A stretch of 64,000 nucleotides of DNA from Eutreptiella sp. 'Long Island Sound 2002'. Its lineage: Eukaryota; Euglenozoa; Euglenophyceae; Eutreptiales; Eutreptiaceae. Position numbers and translations under genes: made by a program. Position 1 is the first letter of the stretch. Every line of letters starts with the position of its first letter. The DNA lies in NCBI GenBank assembly GCA_964036045.1, contig OZ038378.1, positions 55,177,995 through 55,241,994 on the forward strand, read 5' to 3'. A model generated the notes under the pieces. It had not been told where the DNA came from, searched no databases, and saw nothing but the letters and a program-made list of their open reading frames with translations. Shown here piece by piece: positions 1 to 13,157 of the stretch.

Positions 1-285
1 AAGGCAGCCAATTCTGATTTTGTCCCCCTATGTAGGGGACCCCCGAGAACGCAGGGGTGACATAGCACTTCTGCCTCTTTTGGGCCCCCGAGAAGGCAGC
101 CCACTCCACCACCCGTGCCTAGCCCCTCTAGCTCCGGGGGACCCTCGGTGGGCGTGGCCTGCTCCCCCCCCCCTCCTTGGTGGAGAGGGGGGAAACCACC
201 TTCCTGTACCTGCCCACCCCACCCCTCCCTTTGTGTGGTGATCCCCGAGAATGTAGGGGTGACTTAGCATTTCCGCCCTCTTTTG
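1..285. repeat. Left flank with a diverged non-satellite repeat in two copies
   Basis: A segment at about 30-91 recurs in diverged form at about 231-290. Both copies read CCCC-GAGAA, then AGGGGTGAC, then TAGCA, then CTCTTTTGGGCCCC. The window opens with AAGGCAGCC, and the same nine bases follow the first copy at 92-100. This suggests the window starts inside one unit of a longer repeat whose second unit carries an extra roughly 110-bp C-rich stretch. The second copy runs directly into the 48-bp satellite through the shared bases GGCCCC at 286-291. I see no gene here: the short ORFs are proline-rich readings of C-rich DNA. Confidence 0.6.
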
Positions 286-1199
286 GGCCCCTTGAGTTGG
301 GGTTAGGGATTCACAATCCACGGTTTGTTGCGTGGCCCCTTGAGTTTGGGTTAGGGACTCTCAATCCACGCTTTGTTGCGTGGCCCCTTGAGTTGGGGTT
401 AGGGACTCTCAATCCACGCTTTGTTGCGCGGCCCCTTGAGTTGGGGTTAGTGACTCGCAATCCACGGTTTGTTGTGTGGCCCCTTGAGTACGGGTTAAGG
501 ACTCGCAATCCACGCTTTGTTGCGTGGCCCATTGAGTTGGGGTTAGGGACTCGCAATCCACGCTTTGTTGTGTGGCCCATTGAGTTGGGGTTAGGGACTC
601 GCAATCCACGCTTTGTTGTGTGGCCCATTGAGTTGGGGTTAAGGACTCTCAATCCACGCAATGTTGTGTGGCCCCTTGAGTACGGGTTAGGAACTCGCAA
701 TCCACACTTTGTTGCGTGGTTCATTGAGTTGGGGTTAGGGACTCGCAATCCATGGTTCGTTGTGTGGCCCCTTGAGTTGGGGTTAGGGACTCGCAATCCA
801 CGCTTAGTTGCGCCCCCCCTTGAGTTGGGGTTAGGGATTCGCAATCCACGCTTTGTTGCGTGGCCCCTTGAGTTGGGGTTAGGGACTCACAATCCACGCT
901 TTGTTGCGTGGCCCTTTGAGTTGGGGTTAGGGACTCGCAATCCACGCTTTGTTGCGTGGCCCATTGAGTTGGGGTTAGGGACTCGCAATCCACGCTTTGT
1001 TGCGTGGCCCCTTGAGTTGGGGTTAGGGACTCGCAATCCACGCTTTGTTGTGTTGCCCTTTGAGTTGGGGTTAGGGACTCGCAATCCACGCTTTGTTGTG
1101 TGGCCCTTTGAGTTGGGGTTAGGGACTTGCAATCCACGCTTTGTTGTGTGGCCCCTTGAGTTGGGGTTAGGGACTCGCAATCCACGCTTTGTTGCGTGG

Positions 1200-4100
1200 C
1201 CCATTGAGTTGGGGTTAGGGACTCGCAATCCACGCTTTGTTGCGTGGCCCCTTGAGTTGGGGTTAGGGACTCGCAATCCACGCTTTGTTGCGTGGCCCCT
1301 TGAGTTGGGGTTAGGGACTCGCAATCCACGCTTTGTTGTGTGGCCCTTTGAGTTGGGGTTAGGGACTTGCAATCCACGCTTTGTTGAGTGGCCTTTTGAG
1401 TCTGGGTTAGGGACTCGCAATCCACGCTTTGTTGTGTGGCCCTTTGAGTTGGGGTTAGGGACTCGCAATCCACGCTTTGTTGTGTGGCCCTTTGAGTTGG
1501 GGTTAGGGAGTTGCAATCCACGCTTTGTTGCGTGGCCCTTTGAGTTGGGGTTAGGGACTCGCAATCCACGCTTTGTTGTGTGGCCCATTGAGTTGGGGTT
1601 AGGGACTCGCAATCCACGCTTTGTTCCGTGGCCCCTTGAGTTGGGGTTAGGGACTCGCAATCCACGCTTTGTTGCGTGGCCCCTTGAGTTGGGGTTAGGG
1701 ACTCGCAATCCACGCTTTGTTGTGTGGCCCCTTGAGTTGGGGTTAGGGACTTGCAATCCACGCTTTATTGCGTGGCCTTTTGAGTTGGGGTTAGGGACTC
1801 GCAATCCACGCTTTGTTGTGTGGCCCTTCGAGCTGGGGTTAGGGACTCGCAATCCACGCTTTGTTGTGTGGCCCTTTGAGTTGGGGTTAGGGAGTTGCAA
1901 TCCACGCTTTGTTCCGTGGCCCTTTGAGTTGGGGTTAGGGAACTCGCAATCCACGCTTTCTTGTGTGGCCCATTGAGTTGGGGTTAGGGACTCGCAATCC
2001 ACGCTTTGTTGTGTGGCCCCTTGAGTTGGGGTTAGGGACTCGCAATCCACGCTTTGTTGTGTGGCCCATTGAGTTGGGGTTAGGGACTCGCAATACACGC
2101 TTTGTTGCGTGGCCCCTTGAGTTGGGGTTAGGGACTCGCAATCCACGCTTTGTTGCGTGGCCCCTTGAGTTGGGGTTAGGGACTCGCAATCCACGCTTTG
2201 TTGTGTGGCCCTTTGAGTTGGGGTTAGGGAGTTGCAATCCACGCTTTGTTGTGTGGCCCTTTGAGTTGGGGTTAGGGACTCGCAATCCACGCTTTGTTGC
2301 GTGGCCCCTTGAGTTGGGGTTAGGGACTCGCAATCCACGCTTTGTTGTGTGGCCCCTTGAGTTGGGGTTAGGGACTCGCAATCCACGCTTTGTTGTGTGG
2401 CCCATTGAGTTGGGGTTAGGGACTCGCAATCCACGCTTTGTTGCGTGGCCCCTTGAGTTGGGGTTAGGGACTCGCAATCCACGCTTTGTTGCGTGGCCCC
2501 TTGAGTTGGGGTTAGGGACTCGCAATCCACGCTTTGTTGTGTGGCCCTTTGAGTTGGGGTTAGGGAGTTGCAATCCACGCTTTGTTGTGTGGCCCTTTGA
2601 GTTGGGGTTAGGGACTCGCAATCCACGCTTTGTTGCGTGGCCCCTTGAGTTGGGGTTAGGGACTCGCAATCCACGCTTTGTTGTGTGGCCCTTTGAGTTG
2701 GGGTTAGGGACTTGCAATCCACGCTTTATTGCGTGGCCCCTTGAGTTGGGGTTAGGGACTCGCAATCCACGCTTTGTTGTGTGGCCCTTCGAGCTGGGGT
2801 TAGGGACTCGCAATCCACGCTTTGTTGTGTGGCCCTTTGAGTTGGGGTTAGGGAGTTGCAATCCACGCTTTGTTGCGTGGCCCTTTGAGTTGGGGTTAGG
2901 GACTCGCAATCCACGCTTTCTTGTGTGGCCCATTGAGTTGGGGTTAGGGACTCACAATCCACGCTTTGTTGCGTGGCCCATTGAGTTGGGGTTAGGGACT
3001 CGCAATCCACGCTTTGTTGCGTGGCCCTTTGAGTTGGGGTTAGGGACTCGCAATCCACGCTTTCTTGTGTGGCCCATTGAGTTGGGGTTAGGGACTCGCA
3101 ATCCACGCTTTGTTGCGTGGCCCCTTGAGTTGGGGTTAGGGACTCGCAATCCACGCTTTGTTGCGTGGCCCCTTGAGTTGGGGTTAGGGACTCGCAATCC
3201 ACGCTTTGTTGTGTGGCCCTTTGAGTTGGGGTTAGGGACTTGCAATCCACGCTTTGTTGAGTGGCCTTTTGAGTCTGGGTTAGGGACTCGCAATCCACGC
3301 TTTGTTGTGTGGCCCTTTGAGTTGGGGTTAGGGACTCGCAATCCACGCTTTGTTGTGTGGCCCTTTGAGTTGGGGTTAGGGAGTTGCAATCCACGCTTTG
3401 TTGCGTGGCCCTTTGAGTTGGGGTTAGGGACTCGCAATCCACGCTTTGTTGTGTGGCCCATTGAGTTGGGGTTAGGGACTCGCAATCCACGCTTTGTTGT
3501 GTGGCCCCTTGAGTTGGGGTTAGGGACTCGCAATCCACGCTTTGTTCCGTGGCCCCTTGAGTTGGGGTTAGGGACTCGCAATCCACGCTTTGTTGCGTGG
3601 CCCCTTGAGTTGGGGTTAGGGACTCGCAATCCACGCTTTGTTGTGTGGCCCCTTGAGTTGGGGTTAGGGACTTGCAATCCACGCTTTATTGCGTGGCCTT
3701 TTGAGTTGGGGTTAGGGACTCGCAATCCACGCTTTGTTGTGTGGCCCTTCGAGCTGGGGTTAGGGACTCGCAATCCACGCTTTGTTGTGTGGCCCTTTGA
3801 GTTGGGGTTAGGGAGTTGCAATCCACGCTTTGTTCCGTGGCCCTTTGAGTTGGGGTTAGGGAACTCGCAATCCACGCTTTCTTGTGTGGCCCATTGAGTT
3901 GGGGTTAGGGACTCGCAATCCACGCTTTGTTGTGTGGCCCCTTGAGTTGGGGTTAGGGACTCGCAATCCACGCTTTGTTGTGTGGCCCATTGAGTTGGGG
4001 TTAGGGACTCGCAATACACGCTTTGTTGCGTGGCCCCTTGAGTTGGGGTTAGGGACTCGCAATCCACGCTTTGTTGCGTGGCCCCTTGAGTTGGGGTTAG

Positions 4101-4866
4101 GGACTCGCAATCCACGCTTTGTTGTGTGGCCCTTTGAGTTGGGGTTAGGGAGTTGCAATCCACGCTTTGTTGTGTGGCCCTTTGAGTTGGGGTTAGGGAC
4201 TCGCAATCCACGCTTTGTTGCGTGGCCCCTTGAGTTGGGGTTAGGGACTCGCAATCCACGCTTTGTTGTGTGGCCCCTTGAGTTGGGGTTAGGGACTCGC
4301 AATCCACGCTTTGTTGTGTGGCCCATTGAGTTGGGGTTAGGGACTCGCAATCCACGCTTTGTTGCGTGGCCCCTTGAGTTGGGGTTAGGGACTCGCAATC
4401 CACGCTTTGTTGCGTGGCCCCTTGAGTTGGGGTTAGGGACTCGCAATCCACGCTTTGTTGTGTGGCCCTTTGAGTTGGGGTTAGGGAGTTGCAATCCACG
4501 CTTTGTTGTGTGGCCCTTTGAGTTGGGGTTAGGGACTCGCAATCCACGCTTTGTTGCGTGGCCCCTTGAGTTGGGGTTAGGGACTCGCAATCCACGCTTT
4601 GTTGTGTGGCCCTTTGAGTTGGGGTTAGGGACTTGCAATCCACGCTTTATTGCGTGGCCCCTTGAGTTGGGGTTAGGGACTCGCAATCCACGCTTTGTTG
4701 TGTGGCCCTTCGAGCTGGGGTTAGGGACTCGCAATCCACGCTTTGTTGTGTGGCCCTTTGAGTTGGGGTTAGGGAGTTGCAATCCACGCTTTGTTGCGTG
4801 GCCCTTTGAGTTGGGGTTAGGGACTCGCAATCCACGCTTTCTTGTGTGGCCCATTGAGTTGGGGTT
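1200..4866. repeat. Higher-order duplication, period 1,921 bp
   Basis: The rare 49-bp unit with GGGAACTCGC occurs at 1,938-1,947 and again exactly 1,921 bp later (40 units plus 1 base). Unit-by-unit variant order matches between about 1,200-2,945 and about 3,073-4,866, including the variants GGGAGTTGC, TTTTGAGTCTGGG and CTTTCTTG. The one exception is an additional unit in the second copy upstream of the mark. The match breaks after about 2,945/4,866, which I read as the duplication edge. Confidence 0.85.
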
Positions 4867-7800
4867 AGGGACTCGCAATCCACGCTTTGTTGTGTGGCCC
4901 CTTGAGTTGGGGTTAGGGACTCGCAATCCACGCTTTGTTGTGTGGCCCATTGGGTTGGGGTTAGGGACTCGCAATCCACGCTTTGTTGTGTGGCCCCTTG
5001 AGTTGGGGTTAGGGACTCGCAATCCACGCTTTGTTGCGTGGCCCCTTGAGTTGGGGTTAGGGACTCGCAATCCACGCTTTGTTGTGTGGCCCTTTGAGTT
5101 GGGGTTAGGGAGTTGCAATCCACGCTTTGTTGTGTGGCCCATTGAGTTGGGGTTAGGGACTCGCAATCCACGCTTTGTTGCGTGGCCCCTTGAGTTGGGG
5201 TTAGTGACTCGCAATCCACGCTTTGTTGTGTGGCCCTTTGAGTTGGGGTTAGGGAGTTGCAATCCACGCTTTGTTGCGTGGCCCTTTGAGTTGGGGTTAG
5301 GGACTCGCAATCCACGCTTTCTTGTGTGGCCCATTGAGTTGGGGTTAGGGACTCGCAATCCACGCTTTGTTGTGTGGCTTCTTGAGTTGGGGTTAGGGAC
5401 TCGCAATCCACGCTTTGTTGTGTGGCCCATTGAGTTGGGGTTAGGGACTCGCAATCCACGCTTTGTTGCGTGGCCCCTTGAGTTGGGGTTAGGGACTCGC
5501 AATCCACGCTTTGTTGCGTGGCCCCTTGAGTTGGGGTTAGGGACTCGCAATCCACGCTTTGTTGTGTGGCCCTTTGAGTTGGGGTTAGGGACTTGCAATC
5601 CACGCTTTCTTGCGTGGCCTTTTGAGTTGGGGTTAGGGACTCGCAATCCACGCTTTGTTGTGTGGCCCTTCGAGCTGGGGTTAGGGAGTTGCAATCCACG
5701 CTTTGTTGCGTGGCCCTTTGAGTTGGGGTTAGGGACTCGCAATCCACGCTTTGTTGTGTGGCCCATTGAGTTGGGGTTAGGGACTCGCAATCCACGCGTT
5801 GTTGTGTGGCCCTTTGAGTTGGGGTTAGGGACTCGCAATCCACGCTTTGTTGTGTGGCCCCTTGAGTTGGGGTTAGGGACTCGCAATCCACGCTTTGTTG
5901 CGTGGCCCCTTGAGTTGGGGTTAGGCACTCGTAATCCACGCTTTGTTGTGTGGCCCCTTGAGTTGGGGTTGGGGACTCGCAACTTACGCTTTGTTGCGTG
6001 GCCCCTTGAGTTGGGGTTAGGGACTCGCAATCCACGCTTTGTTGCGTGGCCCTTTGAGTTGGGGTTAGGAACTCGCAATCCACGCTTTGTTGTGTGGCCC
6101 CTTGAGTTGGGGTTAAGGACTCTCAATCCACGCTTTGTTGCGTGGCCCCTTGAGTTGGGGTTAGGGATTCACAATCCACGGTTTGTTGCGTGGCCCCTTG
6201 AGTTGGGGTTAGGGACTCTCAATCCACGCTTTGTTGCGTGGCCCCTTGAGTTGGGGTTAAGGACTCTCAATCCATGCTTTGTTGCGTGGCCCATTGAGTT
6301 GGGGTTAGTGACTCGCAATCCACGCTTTGTTGTGTGGCCTCTTAACTTGGGTTAGGGACTTGCAATCCACGCATTGTTGTGTGGCCCCTTGAGTTGGGGT
6401 TAGTGACCGCAGTCCACGCTTTGTTGCGTGGCCCATGGAGTTGGGGTGACGGACTCACAATCCATGGTTTGAGGTGTGGCCCCTTGAGTTTGGGTTAGGG
6501 ACTCGCAATCCACGCGTTGTTGTGTGGCCCTTTGAGTTGGGGTTAGGGACTCACAATCCACGCTTTGTTGTGTGGCCCTTTGAGTTGGGGTTAGGGAGTT
6601 GCAATCCACGCTTTGTTGCGTGGTTCTTTGAGTTGGGGTTAGGGACTCGCAATCCACGCTTTGTTGTGTGGCCCATTGAGTTGGGGTTAGGGACTCGCAA
6701 TCCACGCTTTGTTGTGTGGCCCCTTGAGTTGGGGTTAGGGACTCGCAATCCACGCTTTGTTGCGTGGCCCCTTGAGTTGGGGTTAGGCACTCGTAATCCA
6801 CGCTTTGTTGTGTGGCCCCTTGAGTTGGGGTTGGGGACTCGCAACTTACGCTTTGTTGCGTGGCCCCTTGAGTTGCGGTTAGGGACTCGCAATCCACGCT
6901 TTGTTGCGTGGCCCTTTGAGTTGGGGTTAGGAACTCGCAATCCACGCTTTGTTGTGTGGCCCCTTGAGTTGGGGTTAAGGACTCTCAATCCACGCTTTGT
7001 TGCGTGGCCCCTTGAGTTGGGGTTAGGGATTCACAATCCACGGTTTGTTGCGTGGCCCCTTGAGTTGGGGTTAGGGACTCTCAATCCACGCTTTGTTGCG
7101 TGGCCCCTTGAGTTGGGGTTAAGGACTCTCAATCCATGCTTTGTTGCGTGGCCCATTGAGTTGGGGTTAGTGACTCGCAATCCACGCTTTGTTGCGTGGC
7201 CTCTTAACTTGGGTTAGGGACTTGCAATCCACGCATTGTTGTGTGGCCCCTTGAGTTGGGGTTAGTGACCGCAGTCCACGCTTTGTTGCGTGGCCCATGG
7301 AGTTGGGGTGACGGACTCACAATCCATGGTTTGATGTGTGGCCCCTTGAGTTTGGGTTAGGGACTCGCAATCCACGCTTTGTTGCGTGGCCCTTTGAGTT
7401 GGGGTTAGGGACTCGCAATCCACGCTTTGTTGTGTGGCCCATTGAGTTGGGGTTAGGGACTCGCAATCCACGCTTTGTTCTGTGGCCCCTTGAGTTGGGG
7501 TTAGGGACTCGCAATCCACGCTTTGTTGCGTGGCCCCTTGAGTTGGGGTTAGGCACTCGTAATCCACGCTTTGTTGTGTGGCCCCTTGAGTTGGGGTTGG
7601 GGACTCGCAACTTACGCTTTGTTGCGTGGCCCCTTGAGTTGGGGTTAGGAATTCGCAATCCACGCTTTGTTGTGTGGCCCTTTGAGTTGGGGTTAAGGAC
7701 TCTCAATCCACGCTTTGTTGCGTGGCCCCTTGGGTTGGGGTTAGGGACTCTCAATCCACGCTTTGTTGCGTGGCCCCTTGAGTTGGGGTTAGGGATTCAC

Positions 7801-8027
7801 AATCCACGGTTTGTTGCGTGGCCACTTGAGTTGGGGTTAGGGACTCGCAATCCACGCTTTGTTGTGTGGCCCCTTGAGTTGGGGTTAAGGACTCTCAATC
7901 CATGCTTTGTTGCGTGGCCCCTTGAGTTGGGGTTAGTGACTCGCAATCCACGCTTTGTTGCGTGGCCCCTTAACTTGGGTTAGGGACTTGCAATCCACGC
8001 ATTGTTGTGTGGCCCCTTGAGTTGGGG

Positions 8028-11000
8028 TTAGGGACCGCAGTCCACGCTTTGTTGCGTCGCCCATTGAGTTGGGGTGACGGACTCACAATCCATGGTTTGA
8101 TGTGTGGCCCCTTGAGTTTGGGTTAGGGACTCGCAATCCACGCTTTGTTGCGTGGCCCCTTGAGTTGGGGTTAGGGACTCGCAATCCACGCTTTGTTGCG
8201 TCCCCCCTTGAGTTGGGGTTAGGGATTCGCAATCCACGCTTTGTTGTGTGGCCCCTTGAGTTGGGGTTAGGGACTCGCAATCCACGCTTTGTTGTGTGGC
8301 CCTTTGAGTTGGGGTTAGGGACTCGCAATCCACGCTTTGTTGCGTGGCCCCTTGAGTTGGGGTTAGGGACTCGCAATCCACGCTTTGTTGTGTGGCCCTT
8401 TCAGTTGGGGTTAGGGACTTGCAATCCACGCTTTGTTGTCTGGCCCGTTGAGTTGGGGTTAGGGACTCGCAATCCACGCTTTGTTGTGTGGCCCTTTGAG
8501 TTGGGGTTAGGGACTCGCAATCCACGCTTTGTTGCGTGGCCCCTTGAGTTGGGGTTAGGGACTCGCAATCCACGCTTTGTTGTGTGGCCCCTTGAGTTGG
8601 GGTTAGGGAGTTGCAATCCACGCTTTGTTGTGTGGCCCTTTGAGTTGGGGTTAGGGACTCGCAATCCACGCTTTGTTGTGTGGCCCTTTGAGTTGGGGTT
8701 AGGGAGTTGCAATCCACGCTTTTTCGTGTGGCCCCTTGAGTTGGGGTTAGGGACTCGCAATCCACGCTTTGTTGTGTGGCCCCTTGAGTTGGGGTTAGGG
8801 AGTTGCAATCCACGCTTTGTTGCGTGGCCCCTTGAGTTGGGGTTAGGGACTCGCAATCCACGCTTTGTTGTGTGGCCCATTGAGTTGGGGCCAGGGACTC
8901 GCAATCAACGCTTTGTTGTGTGGCCCCTTGAGTTGGGGTTAGGGACTCGCAATCCACGCTTTGTTGTGTGGCCCATTGAGTTGGGGTTAGGGACTCGCAA
9001 TCCACGCTTTGTTGTGTGGCCCCTTGAGTTGGGGTTAGGGACTCGCAATCCACGCTTTGTTGCGTGGCCCCTTGAGTTGGGGTTAGGCACTCGTAATCCA
9101 CGCTTTGTTGTGTGGCCCCTTGAGTTGGGGTTGGGGACTCGCAACTTACGCTTTGTTGCGTGGCCCCTTGAGTTGGGGTTTGGGACTCGCAATCCACGCT
9201 TTGTTGCGTGGCCCTTTGAGTTGGGGTTAGGGACTCGCAATCCACGCTTTCTTGTGTGGCCCATTGAGTTGGGGTTAGGGACTCGCAATCCACGCTTTGT
9301 TGTGTGGCTTCTTGAGTTGGGGTTAGGGACTCGCAATCCACGCTTTGTTGTGTGGCCCATTGAGTTGGGGTTAGGGACTCGCAATCCACGCTTTGTTGCG
9401 TGGCCCCTTGAGTTGGGGTTAGGGACTCGCAATCCACGCTTTGTTGTGTGGCCCTTTGAGTTGGGGTTAGGGACTTGCAATCCACGCTTTATTGCGTGGC
9501 CTTTTGAGTTGGGGTTAGGGACTCGCAATCCACGCTTTGTTGTGTGGCCCTTCGAGCTGGGGTTAGGGAGTTGCAATCCACGCTTTGTTGCGTGGCCCTT
9601 TGAGTTGGGGTTAGGGACTCGCAATCCACGCTTTGTTGTGTGGCCCATTGAGTTGGGGTTAGGGACTCGCAATCCACGCTTTGTTGTGTGGCCCTTTGAG
9701 TTGGGGTTAGGGACTCACAATCCACGCTTTGTTGTGTGGCCCTTTGAGTTGGGGTTAGGGAGTTGCAATCCACGCTTTGTTGCGTGGCCCTTTGAGTTGG
9801 GGTTAGGGACTCGCAATCCACGCTTTGTTGTGTGGCCCATTGAGTTGGGGTTAGGGACTCGCAATCCACGCTTTCTTGTGTGGCCCCTTGAGTTGGGGTT
9901 AGGGACTCGCAATCCACGCTTTGTTGCGTGGCCCCTTGAGTTGGGGTTAGGCACTCGTAATCCACGCTTTGTTGTGTGGCCCCTTGAGTTGGGGTTGGGG
10001 ACTCGCAACTTACGCTTTGTTGCGTGGCCCCTTGAGTTGGGGTTAGGGACTCGCAATCCACGCTTTGTTGCGTGGCCCTTTGAGTTGGGGTTAGGAACTC
10101 GCAATCCACGCTTTGTTGTGTGGCCCCTTGAGTTGGGGTTAAGGACTCTCAATCCACGCTTTGTTGCGTGGCCCCTTGAGTTGGGGTTAGGGACTCTCAA
10201 TCCACGCTTTGTTGCGTGGCCCCTTGAGTTGGGGTTAGGGATTCACAATCCACGGTTTGTTGCGTGGCCCCTTGAGTTGGGGTTAGGGACTCTCAATCCA
10301 CGCTTTGTTGCGTGGCCCCTTGAGTTGGGGTTAAGTACCCTCAATCCATGCTTTGTTGCGTGGCCCATTGAGTTGGGGTTAGGGACTTGCAATCCACGCT
10401 TTGTTGCGTGGCCCCTTAACTTGGGTTAGGGACTTGCAATCCACGCATTGTTGTGTGGCCCCTTGAGTTGGGGTTAGGGACCGCAGTCCACGCTTTGTTG
10501 CGTGGCCCATGGAGTTGGGGTGACGGACTCACAATCCATGGTTTGATGTGTGGCCCCTTGAGTTTGGGTTAGGGACTCGCAATCCACGCTTTGTTGCGTG
10601 GCCCTTTGAGTTGGGGTTAGGGACTCGCAATCCACGCTTTGTTGTGTGGCCCATTGAGTTGGGGTTAGGGACTCGCAATCCACGCTTTGTTGTGTGGCCC
10701 CTTGAGTTGGGGTTAGGGACTCGCAATCCACGCTTTGTTGCGTGGCCCCTTGAGTTGGGGTTAGGCCCTCGTAATCCACGCTTTGTTGTGTGGCCCCTTG
10801 AGTTGGGGTTGGGGACTCGCAACTTACGCTTTGTTGCGTGGCCCCTTGAGTTGGGGTTTGGGACTCGCAATCCACGCTTTGTTGCGTGGCCCTTTGAGTT
10901 GGGGTTAGGAACTCGCAATCCACGCTTTGTTGTGTGGCCCTTTGAGTTGGGGTTAAGGACTCTCAATCCACGCTTTGTTGCGTGGCCCCTTGAGTTGGGG

Positions 11001-12793
11001 TTAGGGACTCTCAATCCACGCTTTGTTGCGTGGCCCCTTGAGTTGGGGTTAGGGATTCACAATCCACGGTTTGTTGCGTGGCCCCTTGAGTTGGGGTTAG
11101 GGACTCGCAATCCACGCTTTGTTGTGTGGCCCCTTGAGTTGGGGTTAAGGACTCTCAATCCATGCTTTGTTGCGTGGCCCCTTGAGTTGGGGTTAGTGAC
11201 TCGCAATCCACGCTTTGTTGCGTGGCCCCTTAACTTGGGTTAGGGACTTGCAATCCACGCATTGTTGTGTGGCCCCTTGAGTTGGGGTTAGAAACCGCAG
11301 TCCACGCTTTGTTGCGTGGCCCATTGAGTTGGGGTGACGGACTCACAATCCATGGTTTGATGTGTGGCCCCTTGAGTTTGGGTTAGGGACTCGCAATCCA
11401 CGCTTTGTTGCGTGGCCCCTTGAGTTGGGGTTAGGGACTCGCAATCCACGCTTTGTTGCGTCCCCCCTTGAGTTGGGGTTAGCGACTCGCAATCCACGCT
11501 TTGTTGTGTGGCCCCTTGAGTTGGGGTTAGGGACTCGCAATCCACGCTTTGTTGTGTGGCCCTTTGAGTTGGGGTTAGGGACTCGCAATCCACGCTTTGT
11601 TGCGTGGCCCCTTGAGTTGGGGTTAGGGACTCGCAATCCACGCTTTGTTGTGTGGCCCTTTCAGTTGGGGTTAGGGACTTGCAATCCACGCTTTGTTGTG
11701 TGGCCCCTTGAGTTGGGGTTAGGGACTCGCAATCCACGCTTTGTTGTGTGGCCCTTTGAGTTGGGGTTAGGTACTCGCAATCCACGCTTTGTTGCGTGGC
11801 CCCTTGAGTTGGGGTTAGGGACTCGCAATCCACGCTTTGTTGTGTGGCCCCTTGAGTTGGGGTTAGGGAGTTGCAATCCACGCTTTGTTGTGTGGCCCTT
11901 TGAGTTGGGGTTAGGGACTCGCAATCCACGCTTTGTTGTGTGGCCCTTTGAGTTGGGGTTAGGGAGTTGCAATCCACGCTTTTTCGTGTGGCCCCTTGAG
12001 TTGGGGTTAGGGACTCGCAATCCACGCTTTGTTGTGTGGCCCCTTGAGTTGGGGTTAGGGACTCGCAATCCACGCTTTGTTGTGTGGCCCATTGAGTTGG
12101 GGTTAGGGACTCGCAATCCACGCTTTGTTGTGTGGCCCCTTGAGTTGGGGTTAGGGACTCGCAATCCACGCTTTGTTGCGTGGCCCTTTGAGTTGGGGTT
12201 AGGGACTCGCAATCCACGCTTTGTTGCGTGGCCCCTTGAGTTGGTGTTAGGGACTCGCAACTTACGCTTTGTTGCGTGGCCCCTTGAGTTGGGGTTTGGG
12301 ACTCGCAATCCACGCTTTGTTGCGTGGCCCTTTGAGTTGGGGTTAGGGAGTTGCAATCCACGCTTTGTTGCGTGGCCCCTTGAGTTGGGGTTAGGGACTC
12401 GCAATCCACGCTTTGTTGTGTGGCCCATTGAGTTGGGGCCAGGGACTCGCAATCAACGCTTTGTTGTGTGGCCCCTTGAGTTGGGGTTAGGGACTCGCAA
12501 TCCACGCTTTGTTGTGTGGCCCATTGAGTTGGGGTTAGGGACTCGCAATCCACGCTTTGTTGTGTGGCCCCTTGAGTTGGGGTTAGGGACTCGCAATCCA
12601 CGCTTTGTTGCGTGGCCCCTTGAGTTGGGGTTAGGCACTCGTAATCCACGCTTTGTTGTGTGGCCCCTTGAGTTGGGGTTGGGGACTCGCAACTTACGCT
12701 TTGTTGCGTGGCCCCTTGAGTTGGGGTTTGGGACTCGCAATCCACGCTTTGTTGCGTGGCCCTTTGAGTTGGGGTTAGGAACTCGCAATCCAC
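8028..12793. repeat. Related blocks offset by 3,260 bp
   Basis: The variant order at about 8,028-8,900 (including GCGTCCCCCCTTGAG, CTTTCAGTTGGGG, TTTTTCGTGTGG and GGGGCCAGGGAC followed by CAATCAACGC) is repeated at about 11,288 onward. The offset is 3,260 bp at the block start (68 units minus 4 bases, the deficit expected from two junction signatures). The second block holds extra units before the shared GGGGCCAGGGAC mark. Later units diverge, so this is an older or internally edited duplication. Confidence 0.75.
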
Positions 12794-13157
12794 GCTTTGT
12801 TGTGTGGCCCCTTGAGTTGGGGTTCAGGACTCTCAATCCACGCTTTGTTGCGTGGCCCCTTGAGTTGGGGTTAGGGACTCTCAATCCACGCTTTGTTGCG
12901 TGGCCCCTTGAGTTGGGGTTAGGGATTCACAATCCACGGTTTGTTGTGTGGCCCCTTGAGTTGGGGTTAGGGACTCGCAATCCACGCTTTGTTGTGTGGC
13001 CCCTTGACTTGGGGTTAAGGACTCTCAATCCATGCTTTGTTGCGTGGCCCCTTGAGTTGGGGTTAGTGACTCGCAATCCACGCTTTGTTGCGTGGCCCCT
13101 TAACTTGGGTTAGGGACTTGCAATCCACGCATTGTTGTGTGGCCCCTTGAGTTGGGG

